From Thuidium tamariscinum (Eukaryota; Streptophyta; Bryopsida; Hypnales; Thuidiaceae), in assembly GCA_947034885.2 (NCBI GenBank), contig OX344755.2, positions 25,675,052 through 25,739,051 of the forward strand: a stretch of 64,000 nt of DNA, given 5' to 3'. Positions 20,260 to 33,092 of the stretch are shown piece by piece (the stretch's first letter is position 1; each line of letters starts with the position of its first letter). Under the pieces are notes generated by a model, which worked only from the letters and a program-made list of their open reading frames with translations, was not told the DNA's origin and did not search any database. Position numbers and translations under genes: made by a program.

Positions 20260-23200
20260 AGTCTCTTGAATAAGAAACGCCGCATTCGAGGAAGCGCGCA
20301 CCTCCAACCAACAGGTGCATGCTAATCGTTAATCTTCACGTTTGCGTGGTATGTAATTGGACGAAGCATACAAAATGCAGGACTTGCTGACAAAGCCATG
20401 GTTCCGGTAAAGCACATTGGGGTCCAAGCGCAAATGGAGGTGGATGGGTGTTATACGCTAAAACCTTTTTCAGGAAAAAAACGATAACAGGCTACTGCGA
20501 TGTTCATGAATTCCTGTACAATAAGAAATACTCATCGGCTATTAATCAATTGTAGTGTGTTCGAGGTATTATACATATTTGAATTTACGTTTCTCAGAGT
20601 TCGTCAATGGTTTACTTTTTTTTTAAACCCACCAGAAATAGGACACAACAGACAATATGGCGTTTTGAGAACAAAGACACTAAATTTTGGAGTTCAAATT
20701 GAGGTCTATTTTTGTTACTAATGTGCACATTCACCACTCTTCTCGAGCTCAAAAATTACCTTGCAATTACGGCCGTCAATGTTTGATTCCATGAGTTCTG
20801 CAAACAGTGTAAACAATGTTAGCCACTTGTCGCCAAATTTAGGTTTTCCAGACATGAACCCTGAATATAATGAGTTTTAATGCCTTTATACCGTATTGGA
20901 GGGTCCTGAAGACATCCCTTCTATTTTGTGATTTTGTCTCAACAATTGCCGAAGACAATAGTGAACATCTTAAATTTGTGAAGGTATTGTAGAGAGACGT
21001 TGTGCATTTGCTAGTTTGATTCATCGGGATTTAGTGTTTTTTCTTTGAGAAGTTTACAGATCAGCTCGCTGACAGTTGACGGACGAGGATACTGGGGTTT
21101 TGGTTTGGGTATTTTTTCACAATCGAGAGAGACACGAAGACGCTTTCAAGCAATTTTAAGCATCCCTTCATTTAAAAGTAAAGTTTACAAGTAAACTTGT
21201 TAGGGAGAAAACAACCTAGAAGAAGTTAATTATATCAACATATTTTGCTTGTAATTGAATTAGAAGGAATTTTGGAATTTCCCTTTTAAAATTTATCGAA
21301 AACTAATAGTGATTTACTTCAGAGTTAGTCTTTCATTCTATCAGTTACATCCCTTATTGATCCTCGATTAACCTCTCTAAAACTTAGTCACCTCTTTTGG
21401 AACTCTCATATTAACTCTACTTTGGAAGCCATTGTGCACAATGAATGGTATTCATTGTTGACTGTTTTTCTTCCATTCACCATGTCTACATTCGCTTTCC
21501 ATGTACTCTACAATTGCTATGAATCTAAATGAACAGGATGTTGACAGCTATTGCTTCTGTATAGTAGAGTGGAAGATATGCCGCACCAAGTTAAGGCATG
21601 TTACAATTTTGGAAAGATTTTAACAGTGAACTGTGACCAATGTCCAGGAATCTTGCATTATGATTTCAAAATTCAATTGTTCTCTGAGTGGATGCTTTTT
21701 TCGGCGGTGGAGCTATCATGTTGTCCAACTTACCTTGGTATAATTTAATTATAATGGAAAAAGTGGAGTATGTACTGGAGTGGTTAGATTGATTGCATTA
21801 GCGAGATGGTCTACCCACATTGGGACTGTGACGAGATATGTAATAATTAGCAGAAGCAGCATTGTTGGGGGGCTCTCCGTTTCAGAGGAAGGAAAGGGGA
21901 CCCACTTGCATTGCTGATAAATGAAATGGACTACGGAATTTCGTTTTCATTCAAAATTTCTTAGAGCTTGCTTAAATTTGAAGGAGCTGGTCGTGGAACT
22001 GACTGATTCTACCAGTTCGGAAAGAAATTACTTAAAACCGTACTGTTGAAATGACGGAGGCTACGGGGTCAATGCAATTTGGTGTGCCATATGTGAACAG
22101 TATCAATGTTCATGCACTTCCGTTTGTGCATTTGTCGTTACGGCTGTTCATTGTCATGGCTTATAACTGGAGCTGTAATTCTGCAACCGTAAATTTCATA
22201 AATCAAGATGGAATGATTCAAAGTTTTCCAATTAGATATGAATCGGAAGAACAAATCCAAAATTTAGAAATAGAAAACTAATTCATTGTATAACTAAGAA
22301 AAATTGTTGACCGCAGTGCCAATTGAGCAAAGAAAAGTATATATCATACAACAATTGTTGAACCATGTAGTGTGAAGTAGTATGAAAATTGTTGTGCTTC
22401 AATGGTACTCTAGGCACTCATGTTTTGAGAAAACTTCAAAGAATTTAAAAAATATATATTCTAGTTATTTGCTGGAAATTACTATGTTTTTAAAAATCGT
22501 AATTTGGCCCTTCAGGTTTTAAAAAGAGTTTGTTGAAATGTAATATGGATTTCAGAATCGATAGCCATGTCATTGAAAGTCTGAGAGGCATCTTGCCTCT
22601 TAGTCTAGTTTAAACTCCCTTGGTGTTGGCGAGGTTGGGTTTTCGTTTTGAGTATTGTGATGTTGAAATGGAAAAAAAAGGGGCTACATTTCTAATTTTG
22701 AAAATGCGTAAAGAAAAAATGCCAAGATGTTGGTCTTTGCTTTTCAGAAAATTTTCCTTTCTCGATGAACCTCCTCCATGTCTAAGATTAAAATAAAAAG
22801 TTAATTTAGGATTTCCACAAATAGCGACGCATAGTATCGAGTAAACTTAGTTTGCATTCACACTTGCCAGAGTGCCTCAATTTTTACTATGTTGTTGTGA
22901 AAACAAATGAAACGGAATTTAATTGCAAACGATGGAGGATCCACTGGAGGAACTAATGTAATAACTAACGCGTTGTATGGAGCCTTTGTGGACGATCCGG
23001 GTGGATTGGCTCCCTCATTCGGCCTTACCATGTTTTACTAGAGGTGCAATCAAAACAAAAAGCCTCCCTAGTTTGAGCTGTGGTCACCCATAATTTCTTC
23101 ACTCCATAGCAAATTTGGGGTGTCTGATTGCAAATATGAATTCAGAATTTGCAAAAAAAATTTGTGTGAAAAATTTAAAAATTACAGCATTTTATCTGAG

Positions 23201-25157
23201 TGGATGTGGGTGCTTTATTCCCACCCTTGGAATAAAGTGTACACAACTAGGTTCTACTATTTGGTGAACAATTTCTAGTGGGTGCCTAACCTTCGTGTAA
23301 TCCAATTACGCCTTCCAAGAAATGGATCTTTCTAATTCCTACTCTTAATTAGTCTACTCGCAAATGCTGAGTTAAATAACCTGGTACTTTAAGTGTTAGC
23401 CGCTTGGCTACCACACTTCTGACTAAGCAGTGTTAAATGATGAACAAAGGTTTATCTATTGAAATTGAATGAGTGATTTTTGATTACTTTCTATTCTTTC
23501 AGGGTCTAACTCTTTTACTAAGCTTCTTTCTTTGGTTTTTTATGATTTTATCAAGTTCAAAGTGGTCTTGGATTTTTTTCATTCTAAGATATCTTCTGCA
23601 TAATTCTATTCCTAATTTGTTCTTTGATTGCTTTTTGGTTTAACTAATGTTTGTTTTAACTAATCTTGACTATTTTGGCTAAATACCAGAATAAGTGAAT
23701 TGAGTTTAATCCAAAAGGAATAATTTTATCATTCCGAAAGTAAAACCTCAACTTTTGACTTTGAGATAAATGTGAATTTTCTATGGTAAATTTTGACCGT
23801 TAACCGATTCATCAAATTTTACCTAGTTAAATCATTTTTTATATAAGTGTCAATATTTGTTTTGACTTACTTTTACTTTCCTTAATTCTAATCCCAATTC
23901 AATATTCACTTTTTTGATCCTTGGGTAAAATGAATTATAAGTAGATTTTGACCATTATCCGGTTCTCCAAAATCTACCTATTGCTTGTTTTAACCTTGGA
24001 AGTACTTTTGGGTTTTAACTTTCTACTTCTACTTCTAATCAAATGTCTAAATTCCTAAAGCTTGATTTCCTTGTCAATTCTACTTTTGGTTTAATTTGGG
24101 AATATTGTGGGTTTTGATTATCTTTTAAGTGCTTGTTCAAATCTTATAACAAAGCTAATAAAAAAATTTATAACTTCAAAATATGTGTCTTTAGGATAAA
24201 TTTTATATACATCAAGAATCAATGTCTTGAAATTTTACAATATTTACAACAATGTCCAAAACCTTACTTGCCAATTTGTACTTGATGTGTTTTGTAATTG
24301 CCAACAGGATCCTCCAAAAAATAGCTTAAATAAAAACTATTTTGAAAATGCATATTCAAACACTCTTTGATGGTTGTATTTGAAGTGCAATTTCATCAAA
24401 CAATCTTCTAAGCGTTAATGAACATTTAAAAATAATTTAACCTTATGAATCCAAACTAAATGTGTTATAAATCAAATAAGAAAAGAAAATATAACAATAT
24501 CACTTATGGATTGAAAGATTATTATGTTTGAGTAAGATGCTATCAAGAAGTTGATATATTCTTGAAAGTCCCTTGAAGTCTTTCAATTCCCTTTATACAT
24601 GTCAAGTGTAAAATTGTAGTGATGAAAAAAATGAAGGTTCAAGGATATAACATGTATAATGACAAACAATTTACAACTTCTCAAAATCTACTTACAACTT
24701 TTTTTAAATAAAAATTCTAGTGCAATTTCCCTTCCAAGATCTAGTATATTGACGCTCAACTGCAAGAGTCCCTAATATTAGAAATTAAGATTTGCAATGA
24801 ACATCCTTGCATATAATCTTTTTAGAGAAAGCAATTTTTTTTTCATATTTATTTTGAACCTTAAGATAAAATTTTAAGAATATTCATCTAAAAATATAGA
24901 AAAGGTACTTAGATAAAATATTATTCAACTTCAAAAGTTTAAACAATACAAAAATGTGGTACTTTAGGTTAAATGAAATGTGCAACTTAAATCAAATTAA
25001 AAAAGGTGTCATATTGTTGCCAATATATATAGTATATGAGCATGTGAGCCTTGAGTAAATATATAACTAAATATACTACAACCATTGAAGGTGCTTATAA
25101 CTTAAACACCTAAATAATAGATATATAATATAATTATACTGTAATTATAGAAGGATT
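20260..25157. other. AT-rich DNA, no gene seen
   Basis: About 4.9 kb of low-GC DNA with only short chance frames (for example 22051-22281, 76 codons, no known motif). One diverged dispersed repeat starts near 23005. No tRNA, rRNA or LTR was recognised. Confidence 0.5.
23005..23155 (+). repeat. Diverged dispersed repeat, copy 1
   Basis: Shares the order of words tggctccct, gtgcaa, aagcctcct, ttca, ggggt/ctgattgcaa and tttgcaaa with 26268-26415 (and hence with its mirror near 62.75-62.89 kb). Heavily diverged; family unknown. Confidence 0.35.
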
Positions 25158-28100
25158 CTTTAATACAAACATCTATATCATAGGTATATACTGTATAGTC
25201 TTCTAAGCTCATGGGCTCATACTCTTGGGCTCACATAATAGCAATCCTCATATTGTTGGTTGAGAAGTTGAATGACTAAAAAAATAGGATATGCTAAAAT
25301 AATGTAGACTTTGAAATTGTTTTCTATTATAAAAATACATCTTGCATCCTTCAATTATTAGTCCCAACACTTATTGCAAATATATCAAGGTGGAGATGTT
25401 TATAAAATTTTCATGGAATTTCTACTTGAAAATAAATAATTTTTTGAGAGCTCAAAGAATTCCAACTTCTATTACATGAAACTATTAGTTCTAACTAATG
25501 AATTTTTTTTAACACTTAGAAGTATCTTACAACCCAAAAATTGCTAAAGGACTAGGATCATCCAACTCTTAGTATATTCTCGACTACTTGTTTTACAAAA
25601 TCTAAAGAAAAATTGAGGTGAATGCTTTCTGTATAGTCTTTAACTTCATGATCTTGAAATTAGTGCACAGACATTCAATATACAATCATTTCAACTTCAT
25701 ATCTTTTAGACATTGTATAGTAGTGGCATTCTTAAATTGAATCCAATTTTCAACTTTCCAATATATTTTATGTGATTAAGAAGTGAGAGTTCCATAACAC
25801 TTAGTAATGGTTGGTAGACAAATTATGTTAAAATAGATGATACAAAATTAAAGTAGACTATCAAATTTGCTTTGAATGTCTCCTACTTACATAAAATGTT
25901 TCATGATTGTAAAATAAGAAAATTTTGAGTGAATGATTTTGAATGTTTTTCATATACTTCAAACATGCATCTAGTTTATAGTTTCAAGTTTCTATTACTC
26001 CGAACTTTGAAAATCCCCCTGAAAAAATCTCAATTTCTAATATTTTTATAATATATATATTTATGGATTTCCATTCATCTATGGGGCAAAAATAACAACT
26101 AATTGTAGTGGCAAGAGTACGATGCACTCCTAGTTATATTTGGCCTTTGACTTGGTATACAATATACATCCACGGGGGGGGGGAGGAGGGTGTGGATACA
26201 AACATTTATTAGCCTTGCACTAGCAAAGCTATAAATTTTCAAATCATTGTGATTGGGGTTGGAGTGAAATGGCTCCCTTGCTCAATCATTCCAAGGGTGC
26301 AAATTAAAAAAATAAGCCTCCTATATTGTGCTTCATTAATTTACCTTCAACACCCCACCTAGTGAGTGTGGGGCTTCTAATTGCAAGTGTCAACTTAAAA
26401 GTTGCAAATATCATCATGCATGAAAAAAAAATTCACCGTTTGCCTCAGGGGCCGAGAAAGGGGGCTACTTCACCACCGGCCGGGATTGCTTGCTGTAAAC
26501 TCCTTTGCCATTTATTCTGGTAAGGAGCAGGCCCTATGCCCTTGTGAATGACTGAGTCGGCGGGGTTATGTAGCAACTGATTTGGAGTCATTTACTCATT
26601 TTGTGACTATAGCATCTCTTTAAGGAAAGCGCATTTGTGCCTTGCATGTGCACGATGTGCGACCTATGCCCTGAAATAGATTGTGCAGAAAGTCCGAATG
26701 AGGATACTTTTTGAATAATAGATGTGTGCCTTCTTCCACGAATTGACGGCTGCATTTACTAGTTCTTTTCCGATGTAGGTGGAGGAATTTTGTCTTCAAA
26801 CGAAAGACAGAAGTTGCAATTCATTGAGGTTGGCGAAATTAGAGAGTGATGACGTCGAAGGACTATGCGAAGTTTTTTTTGCGGTTGTTTTTAGGGTTTG
26901 TCTTCATGTCATTGCCTCCGGTGCTGGTTGCCTAATGAGTCCAATGAGTCTTGTAGAGAGGTGCGTCGCAAAGTAGTGAGCAGCACTGAGCATCGTGGAC
27001 CTTTGAGTAGTGTTGAATTGTAGAGTACTGCCCACACGATTGTGTTTAATTTCAATACTTTGTATAGCGAGATGAAATTGTAATCAGATATTGTTTTTTG
27101 GAGGAGTAACAATGAATAGGCTTAGAAGCGCTATGGACCTCAGTAATGAATAAGTTGTGAAGAACACACAGCTTGTTTCCAACTTATTCGCAAGTCACTT
27201 CTTTGCGAGTGGTTTTGATTTTGATGAAATTGCAATTCTGTAGCATTTGTGAAAAAATGTGTGAGTCTCAAAGCACTTCGTTGTGGTAAATTTCAAATGG
27301 TAGTTACAGTAACTCTTCGGCAAGGTACTTGGCGTGTACCTGGTGGAATGAATCGCTGTTGTCTTCAAATGTTTCTGCTTCATGGAGAATTGAATTTGGA
27401 TTAGAGCACTTTGGAGTCTTGAAGGGTAAAGAACAGGAGTAAGACACTTTGACTTTAGTTGGTTTCCAATACGTTCCTCATCTGGGCATGCGACCACCTT
27501 AAGTGAATCTTTTGCAGATGAGTGACGAAGAGTCGATTTGCTTTTGTTTTTGTTGTTATTGTAGATATCAGTGAACTTGTTTTCGTTGACATTGATAACT
27601 TTTGGTAGGGCAGACTGCCAATGTGAACCACATAGACGTCCAATTTCGATGGTATAACAAAACCATTTATTTTTGTTCATCATGTTTGATCAATTTGAAC
27701 ATGGGAATCTTTATTTGAAGGAATGCATGATAGATATGATATATTTTGTGGCTTACGTAAGTTTAGGAACACATTCGCTACGTGAATGATGAACATTGTT
27801 GTATTTAAATTATGTATAGTGCATCGGTCATTATTTCAATTAAAACTTGTGCATTCCTCATTGTTTCTCGTAAATAGGAATGGATGTCAGTGATTTAATG
27901 TTCTTCTAAGGGCGGTTAATTTTATGGTTTGATTTTTTGATTTCAATTGTAATTACATTTCTATAGCGCAGGTGCTACAAAGCAAAGGTTCTATCGATGA
28001 GAGTACTGAAGCATGTGTTTAGGATGATAGGAATTGATTCTCTTGGCTGCAGCTCAATACTTAATGACGAAGTTGAAGGAGGTAACTGATATTTTCTTAC

Positions 28101-28870
28101 AGCTTCAGTTGTATTCATTGAGTGGTTGCTCCAACAAAAATGGTCGGAGGTCTTGGTGTTTTTATCTAAAAGATTGATGGCTCTTCAAATTCTTATTGAA
28201 AATGGTTTGCAGTATTTCAAGCTTTAGACATCTTTACTTCTTTTTTTTCTGGCATGGAAGGTCAAGTGAGAACTCCACTTAATACTTCTCTCTGATGACT
28301 AGATGTTCTCATATTATTGGCCATCCATTTGGAATATGATTGGTTGGTGGCATGATAGTGATGTAGCTCATCGTTCTAATAAGACTTACACATTTCAATT
28401 AGATTTTTAGAAGTTCTTGTGTTTAGATATGTAAAGTCTCTTGTAACATGAGGTTTAGGTTGATTATTCGAGCACAACTTTAGAGCACTAGAAACCGTGA
28501 AGCTGCTGCTATTGATTTCAGTGAGAGCTCAAGTGCATGGAGCATTCGGTATTGTTTCTATCTGGCGATCTCTAGGCCCATGACTTAAATTCAATTTTGA
28601 GCACTTGGGGTTGATAGATGGCGTTTAGGGCATGCCTATCTTGTTGGCCAGTCCTTGCATTTAAGATATCCAAGCCTTCGATTTTCAGACTAGATACCTT
28701 GAAGAATTTTGTCTAAATGCAAGGTTTTTTTAATTTCCTTTATCGGACACTCAATGCCATAGTAGGAAATACCTGATGCAAAATTTGCATCAAATTTGGA
28801 ATCTAAACAAGACCTCCTCAAGTAGTGCATTGACAAAGTGCACTTCCTTAATTAGTTGTGTGCAGGAAAC
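25158..28870. other. Host DNA of the left arm, no gene recognised
   Basis: AT-rich DNA with a less AT-rich patch near 26.4-27.1 kb. The longest frame (minus strand, 27195-27683, 162 codons, lysine- and serine-rich) has no recognisable domain. Its exact copy in the other arm says nothing about selection because the whole arm is duplicated. A G10 run lies at 26174-26183. Second copy of the dispersed repeat at 26268-26415. Confidence 0.45.
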
Positions 28871-29126
28871 TATTGATATTACAAAGGTATTGTTGGATGA
28901 AAGGCTTTACTTAGATGGTAGGAAGATACAAAGACCCATGAGTGGGCTGATCTTATGCTACAAGCCTTTCCCTAGTTATCCACAAACCATGTGGGATAAC
29001 TACCTTTCATGGGCTGCCTTTGACTACGAGCAATACCCAATGGACTCTAAGACTAACCTAGTGTCTAATGCTACTCCTAGGGCTGTATGTACATGGTCTA
29101 CACTAATATGTACATGATCTTCAACA
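28871..29126 (-). repeat. LTR, subfamily A, antisense
   Basis: 256 bp; outermost copia boundary of the left arm. Its mirror is 60031-60286. Confidence 0.88.
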
Positions 29127-29619
29127 CTCCCACTTTGAGAGTGGTCAAAGGTGCAATGAATTATCATTGCAATCAAGTTTGGGTTGGTGGCTTACTAAGT
29201 ACGCCATAAAACTATCTCAACACTCTCTTGACCGCTGCCCAACACTTTGGGCCATACTTAGACATGGATTCACATACAACACTCACCGATAATGCCAAAT
29301 CAGCCCTTGTGGCTTCCATGGCATGCTTCAAAGAACTCACCACTGCCTTATAGGGCACACCTTGCATTTCAGCCCTTGCCTCCTCCAACTCGTCATCTAT
29401 GAGCTTGGGCAACTCCTCATGAGTGTTAAGTGGTGTACCTAGGGCTTTGCACTCCGTTTGCATAGCCAACTCCCACTTGCTTGCATCTTCACAACCCAAC
29501 ACTTCTCCAAGTGTGGTTGCATCTCCAAAGCAAGCTACGTTGGCTTCTTCTTCACGTTGTGGGGGAAGAATGTGATTCAACCACCAATCTCCTAGAGGCT
29601 TACGAGTCCTTGTTGGATA
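28871..29619 (-). mobile_element. Copia 3' fragment, antisense
   Basis: Minus-strand LTR-A (28871-29126), polypurine tract and the end of a pol region (a 122-codon frame, 29212-29580, with C-terminal RT-like words MSKYGPKCWAAVKRV). Broken. The left flank gaaac is host DNA; the right side ends exactly at the first base of the next LTR. Confidence 0.8.
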
Positions 29620-29875
29620 TGTTGAAGATCATGTACATATTAGTGTAGACTATGTACATTCAGCCCTAGGAGTAGGAGTAGACTCTTAGTTAGGCTTAGA
29701 GTCCCTTGGGTATTGCTTGTAGTCAAAGGCAGCCCATGGTGTTTGGTTATCCCACATGGTTTGTGGATAACTAGGGAAAGGCTTCTCCCTTATGTTCAGC
29801 CCACTCATGGGCCTTGGCATCTTCCTACCATCTAAGTAAAGCCTTTCATCCATTCATAACATTGGAATCTCAATA
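29620..29875 (+). repeat. LTR, subfamily B
   Basis: 256 bp. Joined on its left at its exact first base to inverted pol sequence, and on its right to the PBS. Confidence 0.88.
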
Positions 29876-31002
29876 GGTTATGGGCCCACGCACTTGGAGT
29901 TGCGTTTGAGGGAGGAATTCAAAGCATTTGGAGGAGATCTTGGAGCTTGGAGGAGTAATTAGCCCTTTGTCACTTTTCACCTACAAACCATATGGTGTGA
30001 GTCATTTTGCAAATATCAACAACTTTGGAGTGCATTTTAAAAAAAAAAGGAATTTCTTTTAGGAGCTATTGTTGGCTGGTTTGTGAGGTTTTGAGTCCAT
30101 TTTGGGTGAGAGTTTGCTTATGGTAGTAATAAGACCTAGTTAGGGCTGGTTGGAAGCTCCTAGTTTGAGTTTGTGCTTAGAAGTGTACATTGGGAGCCCA
30201 TTGAGGCTGATTGTGCATTTGAGTGCATTGTGGATTGTGATGGTGCCAATTGCAATCTAGTGAGAGTCCTTTGGAGGCCTTGGAAGCATATTTGAGTTGC
30301 TTGAGGAGTTTGCCATGCATAGAGGGCTGATTAGAGCCCTTGTGAGTGAGTGAGGCAATTCATGGATTTCTTGATCCTTAGAGGACTGATTTCTGCCCCT
30401 TGTGAGCCATTCAGGGCCAATTAGGGTGCTTTGGTGGATTGGTGATCCAATTAGGGCTATTGGAGGCCATTGTTGTCCTTGAGGTGCTTATTGTGAGTAG
30501 TAGCATCCATTTAGGGCTGATTGGAAGGCTTGAGCGCCTTGTTGTGTGGAGTACCCTATTTGTGAGAAGCATTGTGAGATTGCTTGCTGAATTGAAGGAG
30601 CACTAGCCCATGACATTCATGTGGTGAATTTGAGCTTGATTAGGGTCTGATTTGGTGTGGAGTAGAGGTGAGGCACTTGTGTGGAGTGTTTAGGTCGTTT
30701 CCTTGGATTGGGAGGAGCTTGGAAGGTCCTTGGAAGGGCTGATTGTTGCCATTTCAGCCCAATTGGCTTCCAAGTGAGTGTTTGGAGGCTGAATTTAGTT
30801 GGAGACACTTGGGGTGCTGCCAACAAGTGGGACGTGCTTCACCATGGCATCAAGTGGAGGAGAGGGCGTGCGCATCATTGACAAGTTCAATGGGGAGAAC
30901 TTTGGCATGTGGAAGTTCAAGATGGAGATGATTCTTGCGGAGAAGGACTTGTGGGATGTGGTGGATGGGAGTGAGGAGCCTCCAAGTGAGGATGCTGATC
31001 CA
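29620..31002 (+). mobile_element. Copia 5' fragment (LTR-B, leader, gag start)
   Basis: LTR-B 29620-29875, PBS, leader and the start of gag (ATG at 30844, MASSGGEGVRIIDKFNGENF). Very close to the 5' part of element II. It stops exactly where the next LTR begins. Broken. Confidence 0.85.
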
Positions 31003-31716
31003 TGTTGAAGATCATGTACATATTAGTGTAGATCATGTACATACAACCCTAGGAGTAGCATTAGACACTAGGTTAGTCTTAGAGTCCATTGGGTATTGCT
31101 TGTTGAAGATCATGTACATATTAGTGTAGACCATGTACATACAGCCCTAGGAGTAGCATTAGACACTAGGTTAGTCTTAGAGTCCATTGGGTATTGCTCG
31201 TAGTCAAAGGCAGCCCATGAAAGGTAGTTATCCCACATGGTTTGTGGATAACTAGGGAAAGGCTTCTAGTATAAGATCAGCCCACTCATGGGTCTTTGGA
31301 TCTTCCTACCATCTAAGTAAAGCCTTTCATCCATTCATACCTTTGTTTCTTCAAAAGGTTATGGGCCCACGCACTTGGAGTTGCGCTTGAGGGTGAAATT
31401 CAAATCATTTGGAAGAGATCTTGGAGCTTGGAGGAGCAATCAGCCTTTTGTGTCTTTTCACCTACAAACCATATGGTGTGAGTATTCTTTGGAAAAACAC
31501 ATTTTGAGTGCATTTTTTTTTTAAAAAGGGAAGAGGAAAGTTTTGTTGCTTTCTCATTGGCTGGTTTGTGAGGTTTTGAGTACATTTTGGTGGAGAGGTT
31601 GCTTATGGTAGTAATCAGACCTAGTTAGGGCTGGTTGCATGCTCCTAGTTTGAGTTTGCTTTTAGAAGTGTGCATTGAGAGCCATTTGAGGCTGAATTGT
31701 GCACTTGGGTGCATTG
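31003..31716 (+). mobile_element. Copia LTR head, full LTR-A and partial leader
   Basis: A 98-bp LTR head (31003-31100) is followed by a complete LTR-A (31101-31356), PBS (31357-31370) and part of a leader, ending at the next LTR. Broken. Confidence 0.8.
31101..31356 (+). repeat. LTR, subfamily A
   Basis: 256 bp, ending in a variant TTCAAAA before the PBS. Preceded by a 98-bp partial head of the same LTR. Confidence 0.8.
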
Positions 31717-31972
31717 TGTTGAAGATCATGTACATATTAGTGTAGACCATGTACATGCAGCCCTAGGAGTAGCATTAGACACTAGGATAGTGTTAGAGTC
31801 CATTGGGTATTGCTCGTAGTCAAAGGCAGCCCATGAAAGGTAGTTATCCCACATGGTTTGTGGATAACTAGGGAAAGGCTTCTAGTATAAGATCAGCCCA
31901 CTCATGGGTCTTTGGATCTTCCTACCATCTAAGTAAAGCCTTTCATCCATTCATACCTTTGTTTTCTCAATA
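31717..31972 (+). repeat. LTR, subfamily A
   Basis: 256 bp, ending TTTTCTCAATA, followed by the PBS. Its left neighbour is leader sequence cut at gggtgcattg. Confidence 0.85.
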
Positions 31973-32326
31973 GGTTATGGGCCCACGCACTTGGAGTTGC
32001 GCTTGAGGGTGAAATTCAAATCATTTGGAGGAGATCTTGGAGCTTGGAGGAGCAATCAGCCTTTTGTGTCTTTTCAACTACAAACCATATGGTGTGAGTA
32101 TTCTTTGGAAAAACACACTTTGAGTGCATTTTTTTTAAAAAAGGAAGAAGAAAGTTTTGTTGCTTTCTCATTGGCTGGTTTGTGAGGTTTTGAGTACATT
32201 TTGGAGGAGAGGTTGCTTATGGTAGTAATCAAACCTAGTTAGGGCTGGTTGCATGCTCCTAGTTTGAGTTTGCTTTTAGAAGTGTGCATTGAGAGCCATT
32301 TGAGGCTGAATTGTGCACTTGGGTGC

Positions 32327-33092
32327 ATTGATGAGTGAGATTGTGCCAATTGCACTTTAGTGAGAGTGCTTTGAGGCTGATTGTGCACTTGGGTGCATTG
32401 TTGAGTGAGATTGTGCCAATTGCACTAGAGTGAGAGTGCTTTGAGGCTGATTGTGCACTTGGGTGCATTGTTGAGAGTGATTGTGAGCCTTGGAAGCATG
32501 TTTGGGATGCTTGGGGCGATTGCCATCCATTGAGGGCTGATTAGTGCCCTTATGAGTGAGTGAGGCGAATTTGTGGACTTGGTGAACTTAAGAGGGCTGA
32601 TTAGTGCCCTTGTGAGTGAGTGAGGCTAATAGGAGGATTTTGTGAACCTTAGAGGGCTGATTTGTGCCCCTGTGTGTGAGAGGCGAATTAGTGGATTTTG
32701 TGAACCTTCGAGGGCTGATTTGTGCCTTTGTGTGTGAGAGAGGTGAATTAGTGGATTTTGTGAACCCAAGAGGGCTGATTTGTGCCCTTGTGTGTGAGAG
32801 AGGCGAACTAGTGGATTTTGCAAATCGAAGAGGGCTGAATAGTGCCCTTGTGAGTGAGTGAGGCGAATTAGTGGATTTTTGTGAACCCTTGAGGGCTGAT
32901 TTGAGCCCTTGTGTGTGAGTGAGGTGAATTAGTGGAATTTGTGAACCCTAGAGGGCTGATTTGTGCCCTTGTGTGTGAGAGAGGCGAATTAGTGGATTTT
33001 GCAAATCCTAGAGGGCTGATTTGAGCCCTTTTGTGTGAGAGAGGTGAATTAGTGGGTTTTGTGAACCCAAGAGGGCTGAATTGTGCCCTTGT
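32327..33092 (+). repeat. Leader tandem arrays (70-bp and 60-bp units)
   Basis: About two 70-bp units (32327-32487) are followed by about nine 60-bp units (about 32537-33092). Each 60-bp unit carries GGGCTGATT, and the period keeps frames open on both strands. Mirror about 56065-56830. Confidence 0.8.

Noticed and set aside
12406-25157. tRNA or rRNA genes in the AT-rich region
   Set aside because: No convincing A/B-box pairs, cloverleaf or conserved rRNA words were seen; a covariance-model search was not possible here.
26174-26183. G10 run as a functional G-quadruplex or telomere-like site
   Set aside because: A single homopolymer run with no repeated G-tracts; its length differs by one base in the other arm, as expected for slippage or sequencing error.
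27195-27683. 162-codon minus-strand frame in host DNA, duplicated at 61474-61962
   Set aside because: Composition is that of AT-rich chance sequence, with no domain; conservation between arms is due to the recent duplication.
31003-31100. Complete LTR at 31003
   Set aside because: Only the first 98 bp are present before the full LTR at 31101.
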